From a bacterium (GTDB taxonomy: Bacteria; SZUA-79; Acidulodesulfobacterales; Acidulodesulfobacteraceae), in NCBI GenBank assembly GCA_021800805.1, contig JAJYYR010000002.1:151038-215037 (forward strand): a stretch of 64,000 nucleotides of DNA, given 5' to 3'. A program made the translations under genes and the position numbers. Below, piece after piece: positions 27,152 through 36,276 of the stretch. A model generated the notes under the pieces. That model saw nothing but the letters and a program-made list of their open reading frames with translations. It made no database searches and had not been told where the DNA came from. Position 1 is the first letter of the stretch. Each line of letters begins with the position of its first letter.

Positions 27152-28255
27152 ATGCTTATAAAATCAGACAAAACCGTTGCCGTAGCAATGTCGGGCGGTG
27201 TGGACAGTTCGGCAGGCGCAGTAATTCTCAAAAACAAGGGTTATTCCGTAATAGGCGTTTCTATGCATTTAATTTCCAAAGAGGTTAATTCTTCGGGGGG
27301 ATTAAAAACCTGCTGCAGCACGGAAGACATAATAGACGCAAAAAGAGTATGCGTAAAAATCGGCATACCCCATTTCGTAATAAGCCTTGAAAATGAATTT
27401 AAAACCGCCGTGATAGACCGTTTTGTTGCGGAATATCTTGACGGAAAGACTCCTAACCCTTGTATTTTATGCAACTGCGTCATGAAGTTCGACCTGCTTC
27501 TTAAAAGGATAAAAGAACTGGGGGCGGATTATCTTGCAACGGGACACTATGCGAGAATAACCAAAAATAAAGTAGGACAATATTTTCTTTTGAAATCCAA
27601 AGACTTAGCTAAAGACCAGTCTTACGTCCTTTATAATTTATCGCAGGAAAACCTTAAAAATATTATATTTCCGGTAGGCAATTTGAATAAACGGCAGACG
27701 AGAAAAATTGCATCCGATGCAGGATTCGGCGAAATATCGGATAAAAAAGACAGCGTCGAAATATGTTTCGTTCCCGATAAAAACTATGCGGAATTTATAA
27801 AAAAGCAATCAGGATATCTTTCAAATAATTGTTTAAAAAGTGGATTTATAAAAAATTTAAAGGGGGAAGTAATCGGGGAACATAACGGCATTTTTAATTA
27901 TACGGTGGGACAGAGGAAAAAACTGGGTATTTCATCTAAAAGCCCTCTTTACGTCGTCAAGATTTCCGCCGAGGATAACGAAATAGTCGTGGGAAACATA
28001 GAAGACTGTTTTACCCGGATTTTAACCGTTAAAGATTTTCATTTTATAAATCCTGAAGATAAAAACAGATTGCAGAAAATGAAAACAACCGCAAAAATAA
28101 GATACTCCTCGCCTGATTATAAGTGCAAAGCTTCAATTTCCAAAGACGGCTCAGTCGAAATCGTATTCGACGACAAAGTTAAGTTTGTTACGCCCGGACA
28201 ATCTGCGGTTTTATATTCCGGAATTAAAGTAATAGGCGGCGGGGTTATAGGATGA
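27152..28255 (+). CDS. mnmA: tRNA-specific 2-thiouridylase MnmA
   Basis: MnmA adds sulfur to U34 of Lys, Glu and Gln tRNAs. The ATP-pyrophosphatase P-loop is SGGVDSS (14-20). C104 (PNPCILCN) and C205 (VEICFVPD) are the two catalytic cysteines. The conserved GHYARI and KDQSYVLYNL segments are present. The protein has 367 residues. Its stop overlaps the mtaB start by four bases, implying translational coupling. Confidence 0.96.
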   Translation: MLIKSDKTVAVAMSGGVDSSAGAVILKNKGYSVIGVSMHLISKEVNSSGGLKTCCSTEDIIDAKRVCVKIGIPHFVISLENEFKTAVIDRFVAEYLDGKTPNPCILCNCVMKFDLLLKRIKELGADYLATGHYARITKNKVGQYFLLKSKDLAKDQSYVLYNLSQENLKNIIFPVGNLNKRQTRKIASDAGFGEISDKKDSVEICFVPDKNYAEFIKKQSGYLSNNCLKSGFIKNLKGEVIGEHNGIFNYTVGQRKKLGISSKSPLYVVKISAEDNEIVVGNIEDCFTRILTVKDFHFINPEDKNRLQKMKTTAKIRYSSPDYKCKASISKDGSVEIVFDDKVKFVTPGQSAVLYSGIKVIGGGVIG

Positions 28256-29613
28256 AAAATATAAATAAGGCCGACGACAATATAAAGCGGCTATTGTTTT
28301 TAAACGAAAAAGAAATTATTAACTGCGCCGTAATATCTTCGGGGTGCAAGCTGAACCAGTTTGAATCATCCCAGTTTGAAGCCGTTTTTAAACAATTGAA
28401 TATAAATATCGTAGAACCTTGCTTATCGGCTAAAAATCACGATTCCAACGATAATATTAACTTGTTTTTGATCAACACCTGCACAGTTACGGAAAAAGCC
28501 GACGCAGAAACCGATAAAATAATCAGAAAAATCAAAAAAAAGTATCCCGACAGCCGCCTTATATTAACCGGATGCTCTGCACAGCTCAATAAAATCAAAT
28601 TTTCGGAAATTCCCGGCGTAAAGTTGATGGATAATTTTCAAAAATCTGAAGTTCTAAAAATTTCCTCGCAAAGATTTCCCGATATCGTCCTAAATCAAAA
28701 AAGAACAAGACCGTATTTAAAAATACAGGAAGGATGCGATTTAGAATGTTCCTACTGTATAATCCCTAAAGCAAGACCGGTAAAATGGTCTTTGGGCATA
28801 AAAAGCATTTTAAGTTCAATTGAAAAATTCGACGGGCTCGGATATAAGGAAGTCATTTTGACAGGCATCAACATAGGTTCATATACCGATAAAAACTCCG
28901 GCGCTAAACTTAAAAACCTCCTGACTTCTATAGAAGAGCTAAAAAATAGCGTAAAAATTCGGCTTAGTTCAATAGACCCCGTTTATATAGACGACGATAT
29001 GATAAAAATATTTGCCCTTTCTAAGAAAATTCAAAATCATTTCCATATTCCCCTTCAGAGCGCTTCAAATAAAATACTTAAATCTATGAATAGAGACTAT
29101 TCTTTTAAAGATTATAAATCTCTTGTAGGGAAAATAACCGAAAAAATTAAAGATGCTTCGATAGGCACAGATATAATCAGCGGTTTTCCGGGCGAAACCG
29201 AAGACGATTTTTCGGAAACGGCGTGTAATCTTAAAAAACTGCCTATTTATTATATTCATGCTTTTTCCTACTCGGATAGACCCGGAACCGAGTCTTATTC
29301 CTTAAAACCAAAAATAGAAGAAACAGAAATTAAACGCAGAACCGGTATAATCAGGAAAATTTCTTCACAAAAAAAAATTGAATTTCATCTAAGATTCCGG
29401 AACAAAACTTTAGAATTCCTCAGCCTGAACAATAATAAAGCAATAAGCTCTAATTATATCAAGGCAAAGATAACCGGCAGCAGGAACGGTAACGACGGGA
29501 ATGGGAATGCGCCCGTTGCCTCGGGAAAGATGTTCAAAGGAACGATAATAGCGCCGGAAAACGGCGTTGGTCCGACAGAAGAGGTAACGGTTATAATTGA
29601 AAGTTATATTTAA
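28252..29613 (+). CDS. mtaB: tRNA t6A methylthiotransferase MtaB
   Basis: A radical SAM enzyme converting t6A37 to ms2t6A37 in tRNAs reading ANN codons. N-terminal cluster ligands are C32 (SSGCKLNQFES), C77 and C108 (LTGCSAQ). Radical SAM ligands are C162, C166 and C169 (CDLECSYCIIPKAR). The GCKLNQ form is typical of MtaB rather than MiaB or RimO. The C-terminal TRAM-like part contains a low-complexity Gly/Asn-rich insertion (about 405-420). An ~20-residue N-terminal extension precedes the core. Confidence 0.9.
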   Translation: MKNINKADDNIKRLLFLNEKEIINCAVISSGCKLNQFESSQFEAVFKQLNINIVEPCLSAKNHDSNDNINLFLINTCTVTEKADAETDKIIRKIKKKYPDSRLILTGCSAQLNKIKFSEIPGVKLMDNFQKSEVLKISSQRFPDIVLNQKRTRPYLKIQEGCDLECSYCIIPKARPVKWSLGIKSILSSIEKFDGLGYKEVILTGINIGSYTDKNSGAKLKNLLTSIEELKNSVKIRLSSIDPVYIDDDMIKIFALSKKIQNHFHIPLQSASNKILKSMNRDYSFKDYKSLVGKITEKIKDASIGTDIISGFPGETEDDFSETACNLKKLPIYYIHAFSYSDRPGTESYSLKPKIEETEIKRRTGIIRKISSQKKIEFHLRFRNKTLEFLSLNNNKAISSNYIKAKITGSRNGNDGNGNAPVASGKMFKGTIIAPENGVGPTEEVTVIIESYI

Positions 29614-29618
29614 TCGGT

Positions 29619-30311
29619 ATGAATTATAATATCATAGAAAAAAGAATCGGCTATTTATTCAAAGACAAAACATTAATAGACCTTGCTTTTACCCACAAAT
29701 CGATTAATGCGGCAAAAAACTATGAAAGACTGGAATTCTTGGGGGATGCCGTTATAGGAGCCGTAATATCGGAGTATTTATATATAAATTTTAAAGATTT
29801 AGACGAAGGAGAACTTTCAAGGTATAGAGCGGTACTTGTAAGACAGGACGGCTTATACGAAATAGCGGAAAAACTTAAAATTTCCGAATTTATTTTAAAA
29901 GAACGGGACAATACCGCAGGAGAAGCAAATCGTAAAAACAAAAGAATAATAGGCAATGTTTACGAAGCTGTTATTGGCGCCGTATTTCTTGATTCCTCAT
30001 ATGAAAAATCAAAAAATATTTTGCTATCCCATATACATAAGTTTAATCCCGATATTGATAACGAAATTTTGAAAAATACCGATTTTAAAACGACTCTGCA
30101 GGAGCTTGTCCAGAAGGAAACAGGCAATACTCCCGAGTATTTAACCGTTAAAAAGGATGGTCCTGCCCATAATATAATTTTTACGATTTGCGTTAAAATA
30201 AATGGGGAAATTTTTGGTTACGGAACCGGCCTATCTAAAAAAATTGCAGAACAGAACGGCGCAAAAGAAGCCGTTAAAAAATTTTTGGAGAAAATAAATG
30301 ATAAAAAGTAA
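29619..30311 (+). CDS. rnc: Ribonuclease III
   Basis: RNase III cuts double-stranded RNA in rRNA and mRNA processing. The catalytic signature is YERLEFLGDAV (35-45). A second acidic motif lies in GNVYEAVIGAVFLD (about 110-123). The C-terminal double-stranded-RNA-binding domain is at about 155-228 (TTLQELVQKETG; NGAKEAVKKFL). The 230-residue length is typical. Its end overlaps der by 14 bases. Confidence 0.96.
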   Translation: MNYNIIEKRIGYLFKDKTLIDLAFTHKSINAAKNYERLEFLGDAVIGAVISEYLYINFKDLDEGELSRYRAVLVRQDGLYEIAEKLKISEFILKERDNTAGEANRKNKRIIGNVYEAVIGAVFLDSSYEKSKNILLSHIHKFNPDIDNEILKNTDFKTTLQELVQKETGNTPEYLTVKKDGPAHNIIFTICVKINGEIFGYGTGLSKKIAEQNGAKEAVKKFLEKINDKK

Positions 30312-31638
30312 CGATTTTTTTGTCCTGCTCATCGGCAGACCTAATGTCGGCAAATCGACTATATTTAATAAAATAACCGGCAAAACTTCCGCACTTTCTT
30401 CAAAAGTAGCAGGAACAACGCTTGACTTAAACATTAAAAAAATTTCTTTCGACGGATTAGATTTTTTTATTTCGGATAGCGGCGGATTTAACGTTTCTCC
30501 CGCAAATGAAACGGAGAAAAAAATTAAGGAAAAAGTTTTTGAATATTCTAAAAAAGCCGATATAGTTTTATTCACGGTTGATTTTAAAAGCGGATTTATC
30601 CCCGAGGATAAGGAAATTTTCTTAAGATTAATTAAAAACGAGGCAAATATTATTCTTGTCGTCAACAAGGTTGATTCTCCAAAAGACATCGGTAACGCAA
30701 TTTCAGAATTTTCCGGACTAGGCATAAAAAGAATCGTTGCGGTAAGCGCAGAAACAGGAATGGGAATTGACGACATTACCTCCGAAATAACCGGCGAAAT
30801 TAATTTAAAAAAGCCTACGAAGCCGGCTAAAAAAAATGAAGAAACAAGTTTTAAGATTGCAATTATAGGAAGACCTAATAGCGGCAAATCTACTTACATA
30901 AACACTATTTTAAAGGAAGATTTGCTTTTTACGGATCAAAAACCCGGCACTACAAGGGATGCAATTGACACATATATTAAATATAAAGGGTATGCCATAA
31001 CCTTGGTTGATACTGCGGGGATTAGAAAAAAATCTAAGTTAGACGGAAACTCCGAAGCTTTTCAGAAGCAGAGCATAGAGCAGATAAAAAGAGCCGACGT
31101 CGTTATTATTTTTATAGACGTAAATTCCGAAATATCGCATGAAGATCTCTCGCTGCTGAAAAGAGTCACTTTAGACAAAAAACCTTTTATCATAGCTTTT
31201 ACAAAGTGGGATTTAAAAGATAAAGACGCCGTGGATTCCGGCTTTAATTTAAAAAAAGAGATTAAATTTAACCTGAAAGAATTTCATGGAACTCCTTTCA
31301 TTTATATATCTTCTAAGATAAATAAAAATTTATATAAAATATTAGATTTATCTATAGAAATTTATAATTCAAAAAAGATAAACATTAAAAAGAAAGATTT
31401 GAATAGATTTATAGAAGAAGCAAAAACGAGCGATAAGATTGGAAGATTGTTTAAATATATAACCTACGGGGTGCAGAAAGAAGGAGAAGAAATCCCAACT
31501 TTCATATTATTTACCGGAAATAAAGGAAAGATATTTACGATGACGGATATAAAATCCTTAAGAAACGGCATAAAGGAAAGATTTGACATAAAATCCAACG
31601 TGGAAGTTATAATAGAGTATAAGAAATATAATGCTTAA
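30298..31638 (+). CDS. der: Ribosome biogenesis GTPase Der
   Basis: Der (EngA) has two tandem GTPase domains and acts in 50S subunit assembly. The first P-loop is GRPNVGKST (13-21); the second is GRPNSGKST near 195. Each has a downstream NKxD-type motif (NKVD and TKWD). The C-terminal KH-like domain (about 360-446) follows. It starts inside the rnc coding region in a different frame, and the overlap suggests coupled translation. It ends the plus-strand run begun by cysE. Confidence 0.96.
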   Translation: MIKSNDFFVLLIGRPNVGKSTIFNKITGKTSALSSKVAGTTLDLNIKKISFDGLDFFISDSGGFNVSPANETEKKIKEKVFEYSKKADIVLFTVDFKSGFIPEDKEIFLRLIKNEANIILVVNKVDSPKDIGNAISEFSGLGIKRIVAVSAETGMGIDDITSEITGEINLKKPTKPAKKNEETSFKIAIIGRPNSGKSTYINTILKEDLLFTDQKPGTTRDAIDTYIKYKGYAITLVDTAGIRKKSKLDGNSEAFQKQSIEQIKRADVVIIFIDVNSEISHEDLSLLKRVTLDKKPFIIAFTKWDLKDKDAVDSGFNLKKEIKFNLKEFHGTPFIYISSKINKNLYKILDLSIEIYNSKKINIKKKDLNRFIEEAKTSDKIGRLFKYITYGVQKEGEEIPTFILFTGNKGKIFTMTDIKSLRNGIKERFDIKSNVEVIIEYKKYNA

Positions 31639-31641
31639 GAT

Positions 31642-31938
31642 TTATTTGGAATTTTTCGATAATTCCTCTACTTTGGCTTCCAATTTCTGGATTTTTTTTG
31701 TCAATTCTTCTATATCGTAGGTCGAGGCAAAATTCATTTCGTCCAATAGAATATCGGCTACTTTTTCCTTTATGGATTTAAAGATAACGCCGGATTCGTA
31801 TTTTACGGTTTCGATAATCTGGTCTGCCGCTTCCCTGCTTTCCTCGTCAGATATATCGACGTAATCGTCCAATTTCTCCTGTGCAAGAATAGAAAGACCT
31901 TTAAGCGCTTTGAGAACTAAGTTTATATTGTCCGACAT
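31642..31938 (-). CDS. Small phasin-like coiled-coil protein
   Basis: The 98-residue protein is acidic and almost entirely helical. The last ~30 residues (ELTKKIQKLEAKVEELSKN) form a clear heptad coiled coil. The first 60 residues resemble proteobacterial phasin-like/polyhydroxyalkanoate granule-associated proteins in general character only. The start codon has a good GGAAGG site upstream. It is convergent with der, three bases apart, and downstream of the sdh genes by about 70 bases. Function is unknown. Confidence 0.7.
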   Translation of the reverse strand: MSDNINLVLKALKGLSILAQEKLDDYVDISDEESREAADQIIETVKYESGVIFKSIKEKVADILLDEMNFASTYDIEELTKKIQKLEAKVEELSKNSK

Positions 31939-32010
31939 TTTAACCTTCCTTTTATTTTATTGAATATTTTATCGGGAACAGACTTAAGTCCGTCCTCTTT
32001 CGTTATTTAG

Positions 32011-32898
32011 TTAAATTTCGTTCTGCCTGACTTTTGCCATTATACCCCTGAGAGACACGTTGTGCCTCGAAAAACCCATTTCCGCATAATCTCCGCCTAA
32101 CGCTATGCCTATAAGCTGGGGAAGATGCAATATGGGCAAAGATAATTTTTTATTTATACTCTTTGCCGCAACCGTCTGATAAGTATCTAGGCTTAAATGA
32201 CATAGTGGGCAAGGGGTGACCATCACGTCGGCATTTTTCTCCTGCGCTTCGTAAATGGCGTTTCCCGCCAAAGACGTAGAAGTAGCCTCGTTTACTAGTA
32301 TCGTCTGGAAACCGCAGCATTTTGTCCTGCGGACATATGATACCGGTTCCCCGCCCAGCGCCTTGATTAACTCTTCAAATCCCTGAGGGTTTTCGACATC
32401 GTCGAACTTTACGGCGCTTGAAGGTCTTAATATATGGCATCCGTAAAACGGGGCGATGTTTATTCCTTTCAGGCTTTTTACGGCTTTTTCTTTCAGCTTG
32501 TCAAAGCCTATGTCGTCTCTGACGGCATATAAAATATGTTTTACTTTTACTTTTCCGGAATATTTAAGCCCTATTTTAGCAAGATATTCATTAGTTTTTT
32601 CCAAAGACTTAGGATTATTTATCAGCTCTTCGTTTACCTCGCTAAGGGTCAAAGTACACGTATTGCAAATAGTCATTATATCGAGACCTTCTTTTTCGGC
32701 TAACGCAAGAGTTCTGCCGTTGATAAAAAGTTTTAAATTTTTATCGAAACCGTCTATAACGCCGCCGCCGCAGCAGGAAGCTTCGGGCATCGGGATTAAA
32801 TTTATACCTAATTTTTCTGCTATAAATTTGGTGGCGTTATCAAGTTCTTTGCCGCTTTCTTGAGCTACGCACCCGGGATAATAAGCATAGGTAATCAT
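32011..32898 (-). CDS. HdrB-like CCG subunit of succinate dehydrogenase/fumarate reductase
   Basis: This 295-residue protein has two CCG domains. The first contains YYPGCVAQ, ASCCGGG and CNTCTL. The second contains FYGCHILRP, TKCCGF and CPLCHLS. In SdhE-type (non-classical) succinate dehydrogenases and in the C-terminal half of thiol:fumarate reductase TfrB, this module replaces the heme-bearing membrane anchors. The start overlaps the sdhB stop by one base (TAATG). The natural electron partner could be a quinone or a dithiol. HdrB of a separate complex is unlikely given the coupling to sdhB. Confidence 0.88.
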   Translation of the reverse strand: MITYAYYPGCVAQESGKELDNATKFIAEKLGINLIPMPEASCCGGGVIDGFDKNLKLFINGRTLALAEKEGLDIMTICNTCTLTLSEVNEELINNPKSLEKTNEYLAKIGLKYSGKVKVKHILYAVRDDIGFDKLKEKAVKSLKGINIAPFYGCHILRPSSAVKFDDVENPQGFEELIKALGGEPVSYVRRTKCCGFQTILVNEATSTSLAGNAIYEAQEKNADVMVTPCPLCHLSLDTYQTVAAKSINKKLSLPILHLPQLIGIALGGDYAEMGFSRHNVSLRGIMAKVRQNEI

Positions 32899-33893
32899 TA
32901 TTTTTCCTCCAGATCTAATTCTTTGTATGCAAGTCTTATGTCTTCCATATCTTTAATTAATTTAAGCCTCAGGGGAGGAATTTTTCCTTTTAATCCGGCG
33001 CCGAAAGCCATAGGTAAATCGTTTATGAGTCCGGATATGCCGCCGGAGTCGAATGCAACTTTTATCTCGTCGAGCCTTCCGGTTTCCCCTATAGACTTGG
33101 CTATAGAAACGACATGCTTTGAACCTGCGGAAAATGTTATAGAATTTTTAATAGTTCTTTCGTGAAGTTTAACTATAGATTTTACCGGAGAAATACCTTT
33201 CGGGCAAAACTCTTCGCAGGACTGGCAGTGGACGCAATCCCACATTCCGTCGGGTTTAGAGCCGTTAACCAAACGGGAGCCGTTTTTATCGTTATCTCTT
33301 GGGTCTTCACTATACCGGTATAGCTTGGCTAAGGCGGCGGGGCCCAGATATCTAGGGTTTCCTACGACGCCGCCGCATTCGGAATAACAGCATTCGCATA
33401 AAATACAGTTGGGGGTATCGTTATTCCCCGTAAGATTTTGAAATTCCGATTTATAATACACGGGTTGGCTTATTTTTTCTCCTTCTTTTAATGCGTGAAA
33501 ACTATTATGAGCTTCGTCTTCCCTCTGTCCGAGAAGATAGGGCTTGATTTCTTTGATTTTATCGAAAAAGCTTTCCTGATCGACTATAAGGTCGCGTATA
33601 ACAGGCATATTGGCAAGAGGTTCTACATTAATTATTCCGAATTTTTCTATCTCAGGTCCTACCTGCGTTTTGCAGGCAAGTTTAGATATGCCGTTTATCT
33701 TCATAGCGCATGAACCGCATATAGCGCTTCTGCAAGACCTCCTGAAACTCAACGTTCCGTCCAACTCGGACTTGACTTTTATTAAAGCGTTCAATACGGT
33801 CATACCCGGATAATCCTCAACCGTATATTCTTTATAATACGGTTTTTCATCGATTTCAGGATTAAATCTGTATGCCCTGACCTTAAATTCCAT
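32898..33893 (-). CDS. sdhB: Succinate dehydrogenase/fumarate reductase iron-sulfur subunit
   Basis: SdhB/FrdB carries three clusters. The plant-type 2Fe-2S ligands are C54, C59, C62 and C74 (CRSAICGSCAMKING). The next motifs are CILCECCYSECGG near 162 and CVHCQSCEEFCPKGI near 220. At 331 residues it is about 80 longer than E. coli SdhB; the extra C-terminal part (about 245-331) is without cysteines. Its TAATG overlap with the CCG subunit and 30-base gap after sdhA define an sdhA-sdhB-CCG operon with no cytochrome b genes. Confidence 0.93.
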   Translation of the reverse strand: MEFKVRAYRFNPEIDEKPYYKEYTVEDYPGMTVLNALIKVKSELDGTLSFRRSCRSAICGSCAMKINGISKLACKTQVGPEIEKFGIINVEPLANMPVIRDLIVDQESFFDKIKEIKPYLLGQREDEAHNSFHALKEGEKISQPVYYKSEFQNLTGNNDTPNCILCECCYSECGGVVGNPRYLGPAALAKLYRYSEDPRDNDKNGSRLVNGSKPDGMWDCVHCQSCEEFCPKGISPVKSIVKLHERTIKNSITFSAGSKHVVSIAKSIGETGRLDEIKVAFDSGGISGLINDLPMAFGAGLKGKIPPLRLKLIKDMEDIRLAYKELDLEEK

Positions 33894-33923
33894 TATATTT
33901 CCCCTTTTAAAACTTTAATTTTA

Positions 33924-35597
33924 TCAATACGTCCTTGGCTGAGGCTTAAATTTTGTTATGGCAACTTCCGAAAAATCGAATTTTATATTGCCTTTGCCGT
34001 CCAACGTAGCCAACGTATGCTTAAGCCAGTTTTCATCGTTTCTTTCAGGAAAATCGGTTCTATAATGCGCGCCCCTCGATTCTTTTCTTAATATTGCACC
34101 CCTCGCTATAATTTCGGCAATGAGCAATATATTATTAAACTCGAATGCCTCGACTATATCGGTATTAAATGTCTTGGATTTATCGTCTATACCTATGTTT
34201 TTTGCGCGCTCCTTAAGTTCGACAATCTTGTCTATGGCTTTTTTCATGGCGCTTTCTTCCCTGAAAACGCCTACGTTGGCTCTCATTTCTTCCTGAAGTT
34301 CCGATTTTAACAAACCGTGTCTTTCTTTCCCCGAAGATTTCTTAAGTTTTTCAAAAGCTTCTTCATCCCTTTTAACCGCCGATTCGTCGAATTTTGATTC
34401 GGAAGCATTTTTTAAATATTCGGCTATATCTATTCCCGCCCTTCTTCCGAATACTACGGTATCAAGCAATGAATTTCCTCCGAGCCTGTTTGCCCCGTGA
34501 ACGCTGACGCATGCGGATTCTCCCGCCGAATAATAGCCTTCTAAGGCAGTCCTGCCGTTATAGTCGGTTTTAATGCCGCCCATAGAATAATGGGCGCCCG
34601 GTCTTATGGGAATAGGTTCGTAAATAGGATTTACTCCCTCAAAATCGATGGATAACTGCATTATTTGCGGAAGTCTTTCCATTATTCTTTCTTTACCTAA
34701 GTGTCTGACATCCAATAGTATTGCGCCGTCAACTCCTCTTCCTTCGTTTATCTCGGTCTGTTCGGCTCTCGCGACGACGTCCCTCGGAGCAAGTTCCATA
34801 GCCTTTGGAGCATATTTCGACATAAACCTGACGCCGAGAGAATTAAGTAGATAAGCGCCTTCGCCTCTTGCGCCCTCCGTAACTAATATTCCGGTGCTTT
34901 TAAGGGTAGTCGGATGAAACTGGACGAATTCCATATCCATCAAAGGAACGCCGGCTTTAATAGAAACCGCCATTCCGTCCCCCGTATTTATAAGAGCATT
35001 CGTGTTTGAAGAATATACCTGTCCATAGCCTCCGGTAGCAAACAGGACGGCTTTTGCGGCAATGCCTTCGAACCTTCCGTTTTTAATATCGTAGGCGACG
35101 ACCCCGCTTACTTTTCCATTATCTAGGACTAAACCGGTAACAAAATATTCGTAAAGGATTTTTGTTTTATATTTAAGGACGTTGTCGAAAAGTCCGTGGA
35201 GCATCATATGTCCTACCGCATCCGCATAGTAGCATGAACGCGGAAAACTCTGCCCGCCGAAAGGTCTCTGTGCTATTCCTCCAAGGTCGTTTCTGTTGAA
35301 TACGACGCCCATTCTTTGAAGATCGAGTATATTAGCCGGGGCTTCGCTCGTCAGAATTTCTATGGCATCCTGGTCGCCGAGGTAATCGCTGCCTTTAACG
35401 GTGTCGAAAAAATGGGACTCCCACGAATCGTTTTCGTCGAATGCGGCGTTGACCCCGCCCTGAGCCGCTCCGGAATGAGACCTCGTAGGATAAACTTTGC
35501 TTACGATTACGGCGTCTATTCCTTTTTTTCTAAGTTCGACGGCGGCTCTTAATCCCGCAAGCCCGGCGCCGACGATAACAACGTCATGTTTTAGCAT
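33924..35597 (-). CDS. sdhA: Succinate dehydrogenase/fumarate reductase flavoprotein subunit
   Basis: The catalytic subunit interconverts succinate and fumarate. It has GAGLAGLRAAVELRKKG for the dinucleotide fold (10-26), H41 in RSHSGAAQGG as the covalent FAD attachment site, and the TEGARGEGAYLLN active-site region near 245. RPGAHYSMGGI near 350 completes the substrate site. The length of 557 residues is normal. The direction of the reaction in the cell cannot be told from sequence. Confidence 0.95.
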   Translation of the reverse strand: MLKHDVVIVGAGLAGLRAAVELRKKGIDAVIVSKVYPTRSHSGAAQGGVNAAFDENDSWESHFFDTVKGSDYLGDQDAIEILTSEAPANILDLQRMGVVFNRNDLGGIAQRPFGGQSFPRSCYYADAVGHMMLHGLFDNVLKYKTKILYEYFVTGLVLDNGKVSGVVAYDIKNGRFEGIAAKAVLFATGGYGQVYSSNTNALINTGDGMAVSIKAGVPLMDMEFVQFHPTTLKSTGILVTEGARGEGAYLLNSLGVRFMSKYAPKAMELAPRDVVARAEQTEINEGRGVDGAILLDVRHLGKERIMERLPQIMQLSIDFEGVNPIYEPIPIRPGAHYSMGGIKTDYNGRTALEGYYSAGESACVSVHGANRLGGNSLLDTVVFGRRAGIDIAEYLKNASESKFDESAVKRDEEAFEKLKKSSGKERHGLLKSELQEEMRANVGVFREESAMKKAIDKIVELKERAKNIGIDDKSKTFNTDIVEAFEFNNILLIAEIIARGAILRKESRGAHYRTDFPERNDENWLKHTLATLDGKGNIKFDFSEVAITKFKPQPRTY

Positions 35598-35644
35598 TTA
35601 TGTCCTCTATTTTTTACTTTATTTTTAAAAATACAGTTTTTGAT

Positions 35645-35673
35645 ATTATAGGATAAACCTCTAAAATTTGCAA
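35645..35673 (-). promoter_or_regulatory. Sigma70-type promoter of the sdh operon
   Basis: On the minus strand TTGCAA (35668-35673) and TATAAT (35645-35650) are separated by 17 bases. The start would be about 40 bases upstream of sdhA. Confidence 0.7.
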
Positions 35674-35680
35674 TAAAATT

Positions 35681-36163
35681 TTATCTTTTATAACTCCCGC
35701 TTTTTCCGCCTTCTTTGCTAATAAGATAAATCTCGGATATCTCTATAGACTTATCTACGGCTTTCAACATATCATAAATTGTTAAAGCAGCTACCGACGC
35801 GGATGTTAGGCTTTCCATTTCGACTCCGGTCTTGCCGGATATTTTAACGGTGGAAATTATATTTATAGAATTTTCCTTTTCGTCTGGTTCAAAAAAAATG
35901 TCGCAGCCTTCTATATTTAAAGGATGGCATAAAGGGATTAATTCGGAGGTTTTTTTTGCCGCCATAATTCCTGCAATTTTTGCGGTTCCGAACACATCCC
36001 CCTTTTTGCCGCTTTTGCTTATTGCAAGTTTAAAAGCATCCTTCGACATAGATACTTTCGCATGGGCGGATGCAATCCTGACGGTGTCCGCTTTTTGAGA
36101 AACATCGACCATTTTCGGCATTCCTTTCTCATCGAGATGAGTTAACTTCATTTCTTTTTTCAT
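35681..36163 (-). CDS. moaC: Cyclic pyranopterin monophosphate synthase MoaC
   Basis: MoaC converts 3',8-cyclo-GTP to cyclic pyranopterin phosphate, the second step of molybdenum cofactor synthesis. The 160-residue sequence shows KMVDVSQKADTVR, KTSELIPLCHPLNIEG (about 72-87) and the VEMESLTSASVAALTIYDM signature (about 114-132). It stands apart from the other cofactor genes, which lie 12-22 kb away (mobB, moeA, mobA, moaA-like). The start has an AAGGA site. Confidence 0.95.
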   Translation of the reverse strand: MKKEMKLTHLDEKGMPKMVDVSQKADTVRIASAHAKVSMSKDAFKLAISKSGKKGDVFGTAKIAGIMAAKKTSELIPLCHPLNIEGCDIFFEPDEKENSINIISTVKISGKTGVEMESLTSASVAALTIYDMLKAVDKSIEISEIYLISKEGGKSGSYKR

Positions 36164-36276
36164 AAATACGATTCCTTTAATTTTATTTAATGATATACCG
36201 AATAACCTTCGTTTTTACCTGCGTCTCTTTAAAATAATTTAAAACAATTGTATCAAAAATAATAAAAAAAATAAAA

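Noticed and set aside
36164..36276. Moco riboswitch upstream of moaC
   Set aside because: The leader shows no convincing multi-stem structure; only AT-rich sequence with one short GC segment.
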